Shown: one piece after another, positions 30,771 through 40,940 of the stretch | How positions within the stretch are numbered: the stretch's first letter is position 1 | Layout of the letters: every line of letters begins with the position of its first letter | DNA from: Andalucia godoyi | Taxonomy: Eukaryota > Discoba > Jakobea > Jakobida > Andaluciidae | DNA: 64,000 nucleotides | Direction of reading: 5' to 3' | NCBI GenBank assembly: GCA_009859145.1 | Contig: VRVR01000055.1 | Location: 136,927 to 200,926, forward strand | Position numbers and translations under genes: made by a program | The notes under the pieces: model-generated | Seen by the model: the letters and a program-made list of their open reading frames with translations, nothing else | The model's database searches: none | What the model was told of the DNA's origin: nothing

Positions 30771-30886
30771 CTAGAGGGCCTCGACGACCGATCGCGCTCT
30801 GGGGTTCGGTCCGAATGTGAGCCGGACATCCGCACCATCCATCTCGAAAAGGAAGTTTCCGGTTGGGAATGCGACGTGGCTGTCAG
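30771..30886 (-). pseudogene. Possible 3' terminal exon of a host gene
   Basis: On the minus strand a consensus 3' splice site (TTTCTTTCAG) at 30896-30887 precedes a 116-nt stretch encoding DSHVAFPTGNFLFEMDGADV and RLTFGPNPRARSVVEAL before TAG at 30771. The composition is protein-like, but the upstream exons are not evident. Alternatively the frame simply continues to 30977. No family recognised. Confidence 0.3.
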
Positions 30887-31139
30887 CTGAAAGAAACACT
30901 CTGGAACGATGAGCCAGACTTGGGCAGAATGATTTTTGCATGCCAGTTACAACAAAAATATTTTCCTGATCACACAATCCATGTCACTCCGGTTTGCCAG
31001 CACATCACGCTTGCATGTCAACCTCCGACGGCGACCCAGAATGTCGGAGGAGACGCAGAAGAATGGTAAAACGAAGCATACAAACAACAGCATGCCCACA
31101 TCGCGACAAGATCCGCTGCGGGATACCATAAATGTGATG

Positions 31140-31337
31140 AAGAAAGAATCGCTTCTGGTGGAACTTGTGTGATGTCATTTGACAGAGGAATAAATATCAC
31201 TTCAGGTCAACGTATTATGACAGTTGGGAAATAAGTATTTACTCACACTCTTTCTTTCTGTCATTGTTTCTTCGTTTTGTTTATTATAAAGGTTTGGGTG
31301 TGTCATTATCAAAAAAACACTATCACAATCCCCGTTT
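31140..31337. other. Intergenic, AT-rich
   Basis: T-rich sequence with ATAAATA and TTTATTATAAA motifs. No gene seen. Confidence 0.3.
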
Positions 31338-31392
31338 CGTTGGATTATAATCTTGGGTCCCAAACTCCTACATCAACACAGGGTATCGAACG
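31338..31392 (+). repeat. Dispersed repeat, copy 2
   Basis: TTTCGTTGGATTATAATCTT followed by GGGTCCCAAACTCCTACATC and AACACAGGG. It lies immediately before the ATG at 31393, so it may be the 5' region of that remnant. Copy 1 is at 29551-29611. Confidence 0.45.
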
Positions 31393-31755
31393 ATGATTAG
31401 GCGAAGGATGACCTTCGTGAAGCGGTTCATTTCGCATTTCACAGGCGCAGTGAAGCCGGCGAAGGTTGGGAAGAGTCGCCTGAATGGGTTTCTTGGTTTG
31501 ACGATCGCGATCTACTGGACACTTGGTGTCGAAAAGCTGGCATCGTCGTTTTAAGACTCAGCACGCCACTTCTCCAATTGATCGTGAGTGTCTCAACGGA
31601 TGTTCTACACCATGTCCTTGCTGTTCAGCGACGAACGGTTCAAGAAGTTCATGTGGAGTGGAGTGGGAGATTTACTTGGACTGAAGGAGCGAACAGCGCG
31701 TCTTCGGAACTGTAGTCATCATCGAGACATGCAACCCTGGTATGGTCTCCAGTAA
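31393..31755 (+). pseudogene. Small orphan gene with three in-frame stops
   Basis: One reading frame from ATG 31393 to TAA 31753. It has a 53-codon open part (MIRRRMTFVKRFISHFTGAV start, Lys/Arg-rich, then a hydrophobic segment), TAA at 31552, TGA at 31579 and 31585, then 56 more codons with protein-like sequence (FYTMSLLFSDERFKKFMWSG). No domain. The two TGA codons flank a TCG, so CGA-TCG-CGA to TGA-TCG-TGA changes would explain them. Confidence 0.35.
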
Positions 31756-32478
31756 TCCAAATCGATGAGTGGGAGCTACTACATTAACATCGTGAGGTTT
31801 CTTTAATTTTCTGCACCATGTAATCATCGTCGTACTGCCCCCCTAACATCCATGAAATCGTGCCAATGCATATTCGATGCGCGATGCACGAGCCGTCCAG
31901 TCTGTTTCGATCAGTTTGGCATGGTCAGCGCAGCTTGTTGGTCCTCCATCGGCAGAGCGGGCAGCAGGCGTCCGTCCGAAACACTGAAACCAGGCCAATA
32001 ACTTCAGATGACGACCCCGTGGACAGTCTGCTGGGTAGGATGCACGTGGATGACTGAATCCGGCTACTGGCTCTCAATCACGCAAACGCACCACGTAATG
32101 AACACTGGCAAGATGGATCACGGAGAGCCATCGATCCTCGAAACCAGACTGGTCGTCGTCGTTGAGCCGTTCAACACACTTCCGCCTCTTTCCTGACACC
32201 AGTGTTTCAGAACCAAGAGTGGTTTGGTCCATATAAAGACAGCCTGCAGAACGTACAAGAAATACGGACCGTGATGGGCCTCGTGAACAGCGAGACCACC
32301 GTGATCGTCCTGTTTGTTTTCGGAAACATGGCAGCAGGTGCGCTCTCCGTCGAGCAGCAGAGTGAGCTATTCCCGCCGTGCTTCCGACAAGATGCAAACA
32401 GCGCCTCGGTGGTCAACCAGTTCTTATGCGATACGTGTATTTACTTAATTCATAAAAGTAAAATCAGCTAGAGAAAAA
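31756..32478. other. No confident gene
   Basis: Competing frames 31860-32057 and 32202-32471 (plus) and 32074-32397 (minus) have no domain. The plus frame at 32202 (89 codons, EQQSELFPPCFRQDANSASV) is the more protein-like. Confidence 0.25.
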
Positions 32479-32985
32479 CTACAACATAAAGTTCAGAAGA
32501 ATCGCAAAGGAGGCAGAGAGCCCAAGAAGCACGTTCCATCTCGCGCTCGCAGCTCCCGAGGTCTCGCAGGTTGTGCCCTTGACACCCACTGCAACGGAGC
32601 CGGAGCCTGTGCCAGAGTCAATGGAGAAGAAATTGAGACCGCCTTCGCACGTCCCGCCAAAGTAGCGCAGTGCAAACGTAAAATCCTTGGTCGAATCTGC
32701 GGCCAGGTACGCCGGAACAGCACAGGTGTTGCCGCCCTGCGAGTCAACGCTGCAGCGATACACATAGTTGAGTGTGTACTTTGTTCCGAGAACAGTGATA
32801 TTCAAGGTGGACACCTCCAGTGACTGCACGCCCAGTGTCTGCCCGGTGGTGCCGTTGACAATGCAGAAAACATTGTTTTCAAACTCGGGATACACCTGGG
32901 CAACAGTCGTCGGGCAGGCAGCACGGGCACACGGGAGAGTGAATGCAAAGGCTGCAAAGATGGCGAGAATGGCAAGGGATTTCAT
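32479..32985 (-). CDS. Secreted, probably GPI-anchored small protein, 168 aa
   Basis: Residues 1-22 form a classic signal peptide (MKSLAILAIFAAFAFTLPCARA, cleavage likely after ARA). The mature part holds six Cys, an N-glycosylation site (NGT), and Gly/Ser/Thr-rich strands (SIDSGTGSGSVAVGVKGTTC). The C-terminus, about residues 140-168, has small residues (SGAASA), a short spacer and a terminal hydrophobic tail (NVLLGLSASFAILLNFML), the pattern of a GPI-attachment signal. So it is a predicted cell-surface protein of the eukaryotic host. No named family. The start is supported by the signal peptide and a CT-rich upstream tract. No lesion is seen. Confidence 0.65.
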   Translation of the reverse strand: MKSLAILAIFAAFAFTLPCARAACPTTVAQVYPEFENNVFCIVNGTTGQTLGVQSLEVSTLNITVLGTKYTLNYVYRCSVDSQGGNTCAVPAYLAADSTKDFTFALRYFGGTCEGGLNFFSIDSGTGSGSVAVGVKGTTCETSGAASARWNVLLGLSASFAILLNFML

Positions 32986-33011
32986 TGTGGAATGCGTATA
33001 TGCAGATTTGT

Positions 33012-33056
33012 CAAAGAATCGATACGGAAAGAAGAAAAAGAAAAGAAAGAAAAAGA
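33012..33056 (-). promoter_or_regulatory. Pyrimidine-rich tract upstream of the secreted protein
   Basis: Almost pure C/T on the minus strand, ending about 30 bases before the ATG at 32985. Confidence 0.4.
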
Positions 33057-33908
33057 AGTTGAATCGCAGAGAAGTTCTTTAAATTCTTCGTCCGCGTGCT
33101 TGCCGCACGGTCGTGTTAGGGTTGCCAAGCCCTAGGTCAGCTCGAGCTTGTTGCATCGGAAAGGGATTTCCGGAAATGCCGAGTCTGCCAGTATGCTTGA
33201 ACAGACCTTCCAAAAGGAGACAGAATGCACAAGGCGAAAAATGCCGAATGACGGACGTGCGGTGTCTGTTTCACGGAGCCACTCGCACTATGATTTTACC
33301 CCGATTCTACACAGGACCGACATCAAAAATGGACAAAATGTGACTCCGCCTGCACGTGGATGTGTATGCAGTCGAGATTCGCCGTTGTCACCTCGCTTGT
33401 CCTGTATCTCATGAGCTACATCAACGGGCTGCAACCACGAGACAATGCACAAACCCATGAATGTGCCCCACTGCTGGACAGACGTCTTCGTGATGATTGA
33501 CATGGTGCTGTGATACGGCGGACCTCAATTAGAGATGTTTGTTACAAGGGTGTGATTTGGTCAGCAAGATCCCGCGACACATGACGTACTGTTTGAGTGA
33601 CACATATGAATAAAACAAATATTTGTCTTATTTGTATTCCACAAGAAAACGAAAGGAAAGCAAACACACAAACACTCAAACAAACACAGACAAGAAAAGA
33701 CAAAAGCGCGAATCCGTTTTGTCTGGCTACGGTAGGCCGCTTACAGCAGACGCACGCCACAACTGCGTGCAATGGTGGCACAAAATTCGGTGTATGCACG
33801 AAGCCGTTTCCGACTCCAACAGATATGACCTGCCGACCTGAGTGAGACAGGATGCGAAAGAGGCAAACCGTTCCTTAAGAACGAGATCGAAGATACAGAC
33901 CGCAGATT
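33057..33908. other. No confident gene
   Basis: Short overlapping frames only. An A-rich stretch (33605-33710, with ACAAACAC-type units) resembles the one at 28080-28280. At 33740-33765 the sequence CAGCAGACGCACGCCACAA nearly repeats CAGTAGGCGCACGCCACAA at about 28318-28336, so the two regions may share a 3' UTR or remnant. Confidence 0.3.
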
Positions 33909-34058
33909 TCAGTATTCGGGGACCAGTACAAAAAATGTGGAACTGTCGAGCGTCTTGAAGTGACTGCGCGAAGGCACGCAGGAACGAATGCATGGATGAA
34001 ACGTTTCCTGGTCGCTGTGGCCGACTGAAATGCAGTCTCCTACGATACTGCGACTGCA

Positions 34059-34328
34059 ATGTGCGTAAGGAAGTATCTTGGCGGCGAAATGGAAAAGCCA
34101 AGGCCTCATCACGCACGGGAATCTGCGGACGCGCCGCTGCAAGGTTCTACAGTCGGCTACATTGTATCTGCGCCAAAGATCATGGAAGAACAAATTTATG
34201 GAACGGGTGGCATAATCGAGATTGAACGCGAGATCGATTGCGAGAGCGACAGCGAAGAGGATCGTCAACCAGATAAGTGTTACTGTCGGCGCATAAAAGA
34301 AATGACGAAACACATGAAGAAAGTCTAG
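34059..34328 (+). CDS. Small acidic hypothetical ORF, 89 aa (strand uncertain)
   Basis: Plus-strand frame ending in EIEREIDCESDSEEDRQPDK, then a Cys/Lys-rich tail. The opposite strand (34334-33909) is also open, with a hydrophobic N-terminus (VTLIWLTILFAVALAIDLAF) that could be a membrane anchor. Only one can be the main gene, and the sequence does not decide. No domain. Confidence 0.25.
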   Translation: MCVRKYLGGEMEKPRPHHARESADAPLQGSTVGYIVSAPKIMEEQIYGTGGIIEIEREIDCESDSEEDRQPDKCYCRRIKEMTKHMKKV

Positions 34329-34334
34329 TGGCAT

Positions 34335-34528
34335 TGGAAGAAAGAACGAACGAACGAACGAAGGTCAGCGGATCCACTTCCGTAAATACTCCAAGATATT
34401 TCGTGTCACTTCAAATGTGACATATCACGCCGACTATCATGCCGATGCCATGTGTGTGACGTGTCATGCCGATCATAACTCTGGTTGAGTCGCTTGAGTC
34501 TCACCTCTACATAAAGACCTCTGTCACA
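34335..34528 (-). repeat. LTR-like repeat (copy 2), solo
   Basis: On the minus strand starts TGTGACAGAGG and matches 18030-18236 over most of its length, including GTCGGCGTGATA and GACTCAAGCGACTCAA. No retroelement coding sequence adjoins, so it looks like a solo LTR. It is preceded by a short (GAAC)n run on the plus strand (34345-34360). Confidence 0.5.
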
Positions 34529-35528
34529 GATACCTGCACTGACGTACACACACACACATGCTCGGTTTGTACCCAGTCATTATCCAAATGACTACGGCTG
34601 TTGGAGCATACGAACTGTCCATTTCGACATGGGACGGCATGCCCAAAGGAAGAAGCCACGGTCGAGTCATATCCACATATCCTGCTTCTCAGAATTTCGG
34701 CGAGTCGTAGCGAATGTCATGACAATGGCAAACCATTCTTTCGTAGAATCAATAAAGACCCTTGTCTTCCTCGCTAAGCATCCCGGGTGCTCCTCAAAAC
34801 TGGGCACGTAAATAGTGAACCATACTGGAAGACCGGGCCACGATAAAGGCCACACGCAAGAATGATTGGAGTTTGACTAGGCGCTTTCAAAATCCGGCTG
34901 CGCTATCGATATCCCCGCGAAAGAACTCCAGGTACAAATAATCGTGGCACGGCCGAATTCTGCGTCCCGTAGTGTAAGGAACAAGATGATCGTGCCTCGA
35001 TTTTGCCATTGACGCCGTTTCTTTCGTGGATGCGCTATTCGCGAAAAGTCGATTATATTCCGTAGAGAGAATCAAAGGCGAATGCATTGCAACAATTGCT
35101 ATTTCAAAATTTGTTGGCAAGCATTCCGATATATGGGATTGTTTTGTTATTTACGACTATTTAGAAGACTTTGTTTATTCGTGCAAAGCGGAATGCTGTA
35201 GGAGATGCTTATCGCAATAACCGACCTTATGCGTCATTTCCCGTGAAAAAGCGCTTTACAGCCAAAAAGAGATGCGGTGGAACCGAGATCCCCTGGATAT
35301 TCCGAGCACTGTCCTTGACATCACGCAACTTCGATTGAGTCTCTGTGTATACGGCAGACTGGTGCTTGAATATAGTTGACTTCACATTCTACGTACAGTA
35401 GCTTGCATAATCACACCATGTGCAGAAAGAAGCGATATTGGGAGTCAAATGCAATTCACTGATGTTTTCAACGACTGTACCTGTCGACAGAACCGGATCG
35501 CAATGGATCGCACTGACATCCACTATCC
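34529..35528. other. No confident gene
   Basis: Minus-strand frames 34667-34855 and 34887-35120 have protein-like composition (for example KSRHDHLVPYTTGRRIRPCH) but no domain and no continuous gene. A short (AC)n repeat lies at 34547-34558. Confidence 0.25.
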
Positions 35529-36113
35529 TTACAGTATCCCCGTTTCCTGCGTCCAAATGCCTGCTTCTGCATCGAGAAATGCCTCCCGCGACTCTTCGAA
35601 CGCATTTGCTCCCTCGGCTTTTTCGGTTGCTTCCGCCTTCTGTACGAGCTCGTCGTGTTCCGAGCATAGGCGCACACGCTTCCGCGCTCTCTTGGTTTCC
35701 TCATTGACGTATTCCTGCAGTGCACCCGCGAGCGTTGTGGGGGAGCCCACTTGCAATTTGCGGTCCAGAAATTCAAGCAGCGATTCTATCTGCGCATCGC
35801 GCCTCGTCGGTACTTGCATAGCAACCGTGTCCATTGTCGCATTCTCGGCATCTGGATTGGTAAACTTTGTGCTCGTAAATCGGCCACCGGTGTTTTCGCG
35901 AACCTGCATGCACAGGTCGATGTCCTTCTTGCTGAACTTTGGACAGTACATCGTCACGACCAGCATTTCCGAAAATTCGCCAGCAAACGGCACCGAGCGA
36001 AACAGCCGATTCACGCCAGCTTCGAGAACCTCCGATTGACGGTCTTTCAGCCTTTTCCGATCCCGGTGTGGAATATTCAATAAAGATGAAATTATACGGG
36101 TCGTCTGCGACAT
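35529..36113 (-). CDS. Conserved orphan protein, 194 aa (copy B)
   Basis: Paralogue of the gene at 10903-11487. It has the same 194-codon length, about 79% amino-acid identity and no indels. The start at 36113 is set by that comparison; the upstream extension of the frame is unrelated. It keeps the basic motif LLNIPHRDRKRLKDRQSEVL and the charged C-terminal helix. It lies divergent to what was a second topoisomerase II gene, now mostly replaced by a hAT transposon. It is intact, so it outlived its former partner at this locus. A CT tract on the coding strand precedes the ATG. Confidence 0.7.
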   Translation of the reverse strand: MSQTTRIISSLLNIPHRDRKRLKDRQSEVLEAGVNRLFRSVPFAGEFSEMLVVTMYCPKFSKKDIDLCMQVRENTGGRFTSTKFTNPDAENATMDTVAMQVPTRRDAQIESLLEFLDRKLQVGSPTTLAGALQEYVNEETKRARKRVRLCSEHDELVQKAEATEKAEGANAFEESREAFLDAEAGIWTQETGIL

Positions 36114-36198
36114 TTTCCCTCGCGTATTTGAGAGAAATGGAAGAAGAAAAAAGGTAGACGAGCACGATTTGGGCGAGTCTGAAATTGGGTGGGTATCT

Positions 36199-36280
36199 TG
36201 CACTGCAACGGACTTTGGAGTGCAAGATTGCACAAAGTTGCATGAAAATGCAGTGAAAATGCAATGCAATATTGCAGCTT
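36199..36280. repeat. Cluster of TGCA motifs, candidate hAT subterminal repeat region
   Basis: Nine TGCA-containing units (TTGCACTGCAACG, AGTGCAAGATTGCACAAAGT and so on) lie in about 80 bp, some 190 bp upstream of the transposase start. hAT elements carry clusters of short subterminal motifs bound by transposase next to their terminal inverted repeats. The left end of the element is probably near 36199; no partner end is found at the right, which is truncated. Confidence 0.4.
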
Positions 36281-36468
36281 CTTAAGCGGTTCCGATTGCC
36301 CGCCATTTTGGCCGCCGCAATTTCCCGCGCTTTCACTTCTGGCCTCTCTGGCCAAATGCCTCAAATTTCCTGCTCGACATCTCCAGTTTGAATTGTTGTT
36401 GTTGATTTTGTTTCGTTGTTCGTGGTTTTTAATTTGTCTTTTGTTTGGACATTTCTTGACATCAGAAC

Positions 36469-38075
36469 ATGTCTGTTGCAGAGTCATCTTCAAACGAAAC
36501 AGGACGGGATTCGCAGGCCCGTATTGCTCCTGTGGGACACAAATCAAAGTCTTCTGTTTTCAAACATGTGGTGTACGCTGGAGGTGAGAAAAGACCCTGC
36601 AGAAAACCAGGGGAAGGGACCTTGGAAGTGTAAACACTGTGGACTATCTGTTCCAGGATCCGATAATCCGACCCGAGTGTGCGCACACTTCATCACCTGT
36701 AAGAACATTCCCGCAAGTGACTTGGCTGTCTTGTCCAAGCAGCACAGCTCCATTTTTGGACGCGTTGTTTTTTCCCCAAGTTCGAACAACTCGCAATCGT
36801 TTTCGTCGTCGTCGTTGACAATTAGAGAAGAATGTCGCTTGGTTGAGAGTCGTCGACGAGTGCTGACATCAGACGCAAGTTACACCACAGAACCAGTGAA
36901 GAAAGTTTTCCGCCAGTCGTCAATCATGTCTTCGACTGTGTCCATTTCCCGTCCTGCCTGGGATGCCTTTGTGCGACACTTTGTGAAAGCAATGTACCAG
37001 TGCAACGTTCCGTTCAGGTTCATTGAAAATGAACAACTGAAATTCGCATTCGACAGTCTCGGTGTCACTTCAAGATCAGAGTCATTCCCTGCACTGCCGA
37101 CTCGCCGAGCGGTCGCTGGTCCACTGTTGAATGAAATGTACCAGGAATGCAAGTTTACTTTCGCAGACGCTTGTTTGAAGGCCCGATGGCTGAGCGTGTC
37201 GACCGATTCCTGGACAAACGCTGCAGACGCTGCAGTGGTCAATTTCATCGTGCACACACCCGCGCCCCTTTTCTTCGATTCCGTTTTCACCGGAGACCAC
37301 AATCAAGATGCAGAGTATTTGGCCAACGTCATACATGAAAAGATGAGAGAAATCACCCAACATGCGTGCGATGGAGAAGACAAGTGGAGTGCAATCGTCA
37401 CAGACAACTGCAACACAATGAAGAAAGTATGGAGATTACTGAAACAAAAGATGCCCAAGCTAGCAGCCATTGGCTGTGCAGCTCACATTACACATCTTCT
37501 CTTGAAGGATATCTGTCGAGACTTGCCGTGGCTTGCCGCAAGTATTGACTATTGTAACGACTTGACGTCGTTTTTTAGTCGGAAAAAATTGCTGTGGAAG
37601 AGAATCGAGACGCAATGCGGCGCGAGGAAACGTCTACAAGCATCTGTCTCGACAAGATGGGCCAGTCAACACACATGCATTGCGAGTGTGATTGCAAATG
37701 AAGATGCACTTCGTCAGGCCGCTGCACGGGCAGAGATGCAGGTAGAACTAGGACATCGTGCCGCTTCGTTGGTCATGAACAGCTTTTGGCAGGAATTACG
37801 CAAGGCCGAATGCTTCTTGCGTGAGTTTGCAATCGTCATCGCTTTCTTGGAAAGTGATTTGTCGGTGCTTTCCGATGCATTTGTCCTGTGGGACCACCTG
37901 AATCTCCACTGTGCGTCTGTTCTGTCGGCAGAGGATGCTGCTGGAGCAGAAACCAAGCTACTCCAGCGGTGGAAGGCGTACCTGCATCGACCAGAGATTG
38001 TCGCCGCGGTCTTTCTTGATCCGCGTTTTCACCGAATGTACTTTGATTCTTCCGTCGTGGACGAAGGTGTTTCAG
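36469..38075 (+). pseudogene. hAT-family transposase, frameshifted near the start and truncated at the C-terminus
   Basis: A likely start at 36469 opens a frame (MSVAESSSNETGRDSQARIA, then KSSVFKHVV, which looks like the beginning of a BED finger). It must shift near 36570-36590 into the long frame, where CKHCGLSV...CAHFITC completes the BED zinc finger. Then follow a DUF659-type catalytic region (WLSVSTDSWTNAADAAVVNF near 37190-37250, IVTDNCNTMKKVW near 37395), GCAAHITHLL (near 37470) and the late AAVFLDPRFHRMYF (near 38005). The C-terminal dimerisation (hATC) domain is missing. The frame runs out of phase into topoisomerase II sequence at about 38076 and stops at 38165. Cut-and-paste transposition function is therefore lost. 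Confidence 0.85.
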
Positions 38076-39114
38076 CACTGGCTGGACACCATGGTATGCA
38101 GGTTTCACGGGGGAGATCGTTCCTCCTGAAGGAGCTCCGTGTTCATGGGCAAACTTTGGCCGCGTGAAGCGCGATGGCCCGCACACGCTGCAGATTTCGG
38201 AGCTTCCGATTCATACATGGGTTCAGCCGATGTTTGAGCAGTTGCAGAGGTGGATGGTGGACCGCAGCTTGAAGAACAAGGTCGGTCCATTTCACGATGC
38301 GCAGAATCTCAGCGAAGAGAATCGCGTATGCCTGCACATCCAGTTCCATAATTCAGAAGATGCCAAAGACTTGATGCGTCGCGATGTATACAAGCTGATG
38401 AGACTGCAAAGACAGGTGTCATTTTCAAATGTCCACCTGTTTTCAACGGACAGAGAGGGCCTTCGAATTCGCAAGTTCGCGCACCCATGTGACGTCCTTC
38501 GCGTCTTTGTGCCTGCTCGACTGGAATTGTATCGCCGTCGCAAGCAGATGATTCTCGAGCAAAAATGGTCAGAAGCAGCTCGACGTCGAAGCATTGTGCA
38601 GTATGTTGAGAATCGCTCCTTGGTGCAGAAAGTGGTGCGCGCGAACCTCGATGGACTTGATCCATCACCCGATCTGGAAGCAGCAGGGCTTGCAAGAGTG
38701 AACGGGTCGTTCGACTATTTGCTGCGTGGTCTGAATGTAGCGTCGGTGCGGGTGGAGGAGGTGCGGGTGCGAGCGTCTGCCAGTGAAGAAGTATGTCGAG
38801 AGTTGGAGTCCAGGGGTGCAGAGCAGATGTGGATCGCCGAATTGGACCGTTTCATGCAAGAATGGAAAGCTCGAATGCCGGAGACCGTTGTGGAGGGCGC
38901 GAAGTTGCCGCGGAAACAGAAGACAATGCAAGCGCCTCCGGTTATGAAGCCGCCGAAACTTGAAAAACCGGTAGCTCTTGGAAACACGAAGGAGCGCATT
39001 GCGTCGCTGTTTTCGAAGAAGCAGGCCGGTCCACGGAAAAGAGCGCGCAAGGATATGTCATCCGACGAAGATGATTTCGAAGACGACTTTGGTGTCGCTG
39101 ATTTGCATGACTAA
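38076..39114 (+). pseudogene. C-terminal third of a second DNA topoisomerase II (copy B fragment)
   Basis: Corresponds to 14392-15430 without any indel. The first 88 bases (38076-38163) are only about 80% like copy A, 38164 to about 39088 differs at only a few positions (the encoded proteins agree except one His/Arg), and the last 25 bases diverge again (DDFGVADLHD against DDLSVPDMYE). It holds only the C-gate part and acidic tail; ATPase, Toprim and catalytic Tyr are gone, so it has no topoisomerase activity. It ends at TAA 39112. It is directly fused to the hAT remnant. Confidence 0.9.
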
Positions 39115-39524
39115 AGCAAGGAATGCTCGCTGAAAACGTGGATTCTGCTGTGCTTTATTCGGTACAAGACATTTATATCCGAAATGCTCTGTAGCATTTA
39201 CAACGTGTCCTACCGCGATTTATGTCCGAAACTCCTGCACTGGCTTTGGCTGGCTCCTTTTTTCTGTTTCAACTCTTTTGCTTGGGTTCCTTGATGCTGC
39301 TGATTGCGGTTTTCTTCGAATCATATCCCAGTGCGCAGACAGATTGAGATTGCGTACATGACGATGTCACCTGTTTCTGGATTTCGAGCAGCGATACCTC
39401 CATTTGTAGTCGTGCTCTTCGATGTTCAAATTCAGATTCTCTCCACGGAAATGTGCTTGCGAATTTCGTGCGTGATGCTGTTCAACTGATTGAATGAGTG
39501 CGTATCCAGCTTTGGCTCATTTTC
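39115..39524. other. No confident gene
   Basis: The 3' flank of the topoisomerase fragment; does not resemble the 3' flank of copy A. A 61-codon frame (39304-39489) has no domain. Confidence 0.3.
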
Positions 39525-40120
39525 TCAGAGAACGGTGTTTGCTCGGACAATCCACAAGAACTCGATGTGGCTGTGCGTTATTCTCTGACTCGGTGATGTG
39601 ATTTGCTCAACAATAACTCGCAGCATAAAACACCGCAGGTCGGCTCTAGCTGAATCCAGTATGGAGAACAGGGTCTGATCAAGAAGTCGGTGATCGGATC
39701 TGTTATACAGAGGTCGAAAAACGCACATTTCAAGGATCATAAAATGCAAATGGCAGGGTCCGCTTGTCCGTGGAAACGTCCGCATAGAGGAACATGCAGT
39801 GTCTTCCGAGAGATCTGATTCAAGGAGTTGGAGATGCGAGTTTGCACAAGATCTTGCTTCATGTGCAAGCATGCACAAAGAGGCCCAGCGCGAGAAGTGA
39901 TTCGGATAACGTGTGCGTTGTATTTAGGGGTATTTGCCGTAAGAGGGTACTTCACCGTCTCCTTCGGCAAATTATTCGTGTACTGATTCATCCAAAACAT
40001 AGATACCCACAAGTATGCATTCTCGTCAATGCGCTGAGCCTTATGAAACGGCGCGGCTTTTTCCGCAAACGAGTTCTTGATTTGCGAAAGGAGGGTGATA
40101 GACAATTCAAAAGACTCCAT
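39525..40120 (-). pseudogene. Orphan gene remnant, two frames
   Basis: The minus-strand frame from ATG 40120 is protein-like for about 75 codons (MESFELSITLLSQIKNSFAE, LWVSMFWMNQYTNNLPKETV) and the frame 39878-39525 continues with LLDQTLFSILDSARADLRCF. Frameshifts near 39890 and 39740 would join them. No family. The opposite-strand frame 39794-40444 is a shadow here, though its last 40 codons may be real. Confidence 0.35.
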
Positions 40121-40319
40121 GGCTTTTCTAGTGCATTCAAAAAACTGAGGTTATTTAGCGGGGGGCATGGTCAGTCGCTGGCAGTTCCTTACGTAAAATA
40201 TCCAGGTATATGCCTGTTCCTGTGCCATTCAAACCAAGGTCGGCTGCATTTAAAACAAATGTCAACCGATCGGTGTTTCAATGTCGCCGCACGAGGAACG
40301 GCCATGCGATCGATTACCA

Positions 40320-40681
40320 TGTCTAGAAAAACGCCATCACTGCTGATTATCACGACACAAGAAGGGACATTTGACGTGGATCGCGCAGACTTGGGAAAAG
40401 CAATCGATCATCGGTTTTATGCAGGAACTGTTGTGTGCGTCTGAGAAACCCTTGCACTGATTTTCATTGCTGCTGTTGAGCTCCAGACTTCGCAAAATCT
40501 CGTGGAAACGTTCATTTCAAACGGTACCGTTGATGTACAGGCCGTTGCAGATTATCTTCAAGAAAAAGCATTCCCTGATGGAAGTGAGAAAGTCATTTCT
40601 GATGCCACATGGGGCGTGATAGAGAAAGAGCTGATGCCTGCAGAGACAGTGCGTGCCGTGTCTGGATTGCTCGTTTCGTAA
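40320..40681 (+). pseudogene. Orphan gene remnant with in-frame TGA
   Basis: In one plus frame: MSRKTPSLLIITTQEGTFDV, DRADLGKAIDHRFYAG, then TGA at 40442, then an uninterrupted, protein-like continuation (NLVETFISNGTVDVQAVADY, EKVISDATWGVIEKELMP) to TAA at 40679. The codon context allows CGA to TGA. No domain recognised. The low-complexity start makes the 5' end uncertain. Confidence 0.3.
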
Positions 40682-40940
40682 AACAGTCCAAACAAACCGT
40701 CGTCGCTGTCTGAAAGTCAAAGGCCTCTCAAAATTTGTACGTCGCCGGCTCTTTAAAAACTTCAAATATGTGCAATCATGACATAGTTCGACATTTCCGC
40801 TTGGAAGAATACCGATCCGAAGAAACGAACCGTATTCTTTTGAATCGTAATGATGCACTTACATCCTGCTTGCGCTTTCCGATCCAGCTTTGCGGTAGGC
40901 CAAAAAGAGTTTCTGGAACACACCTGAACGTGTCTCGGGA

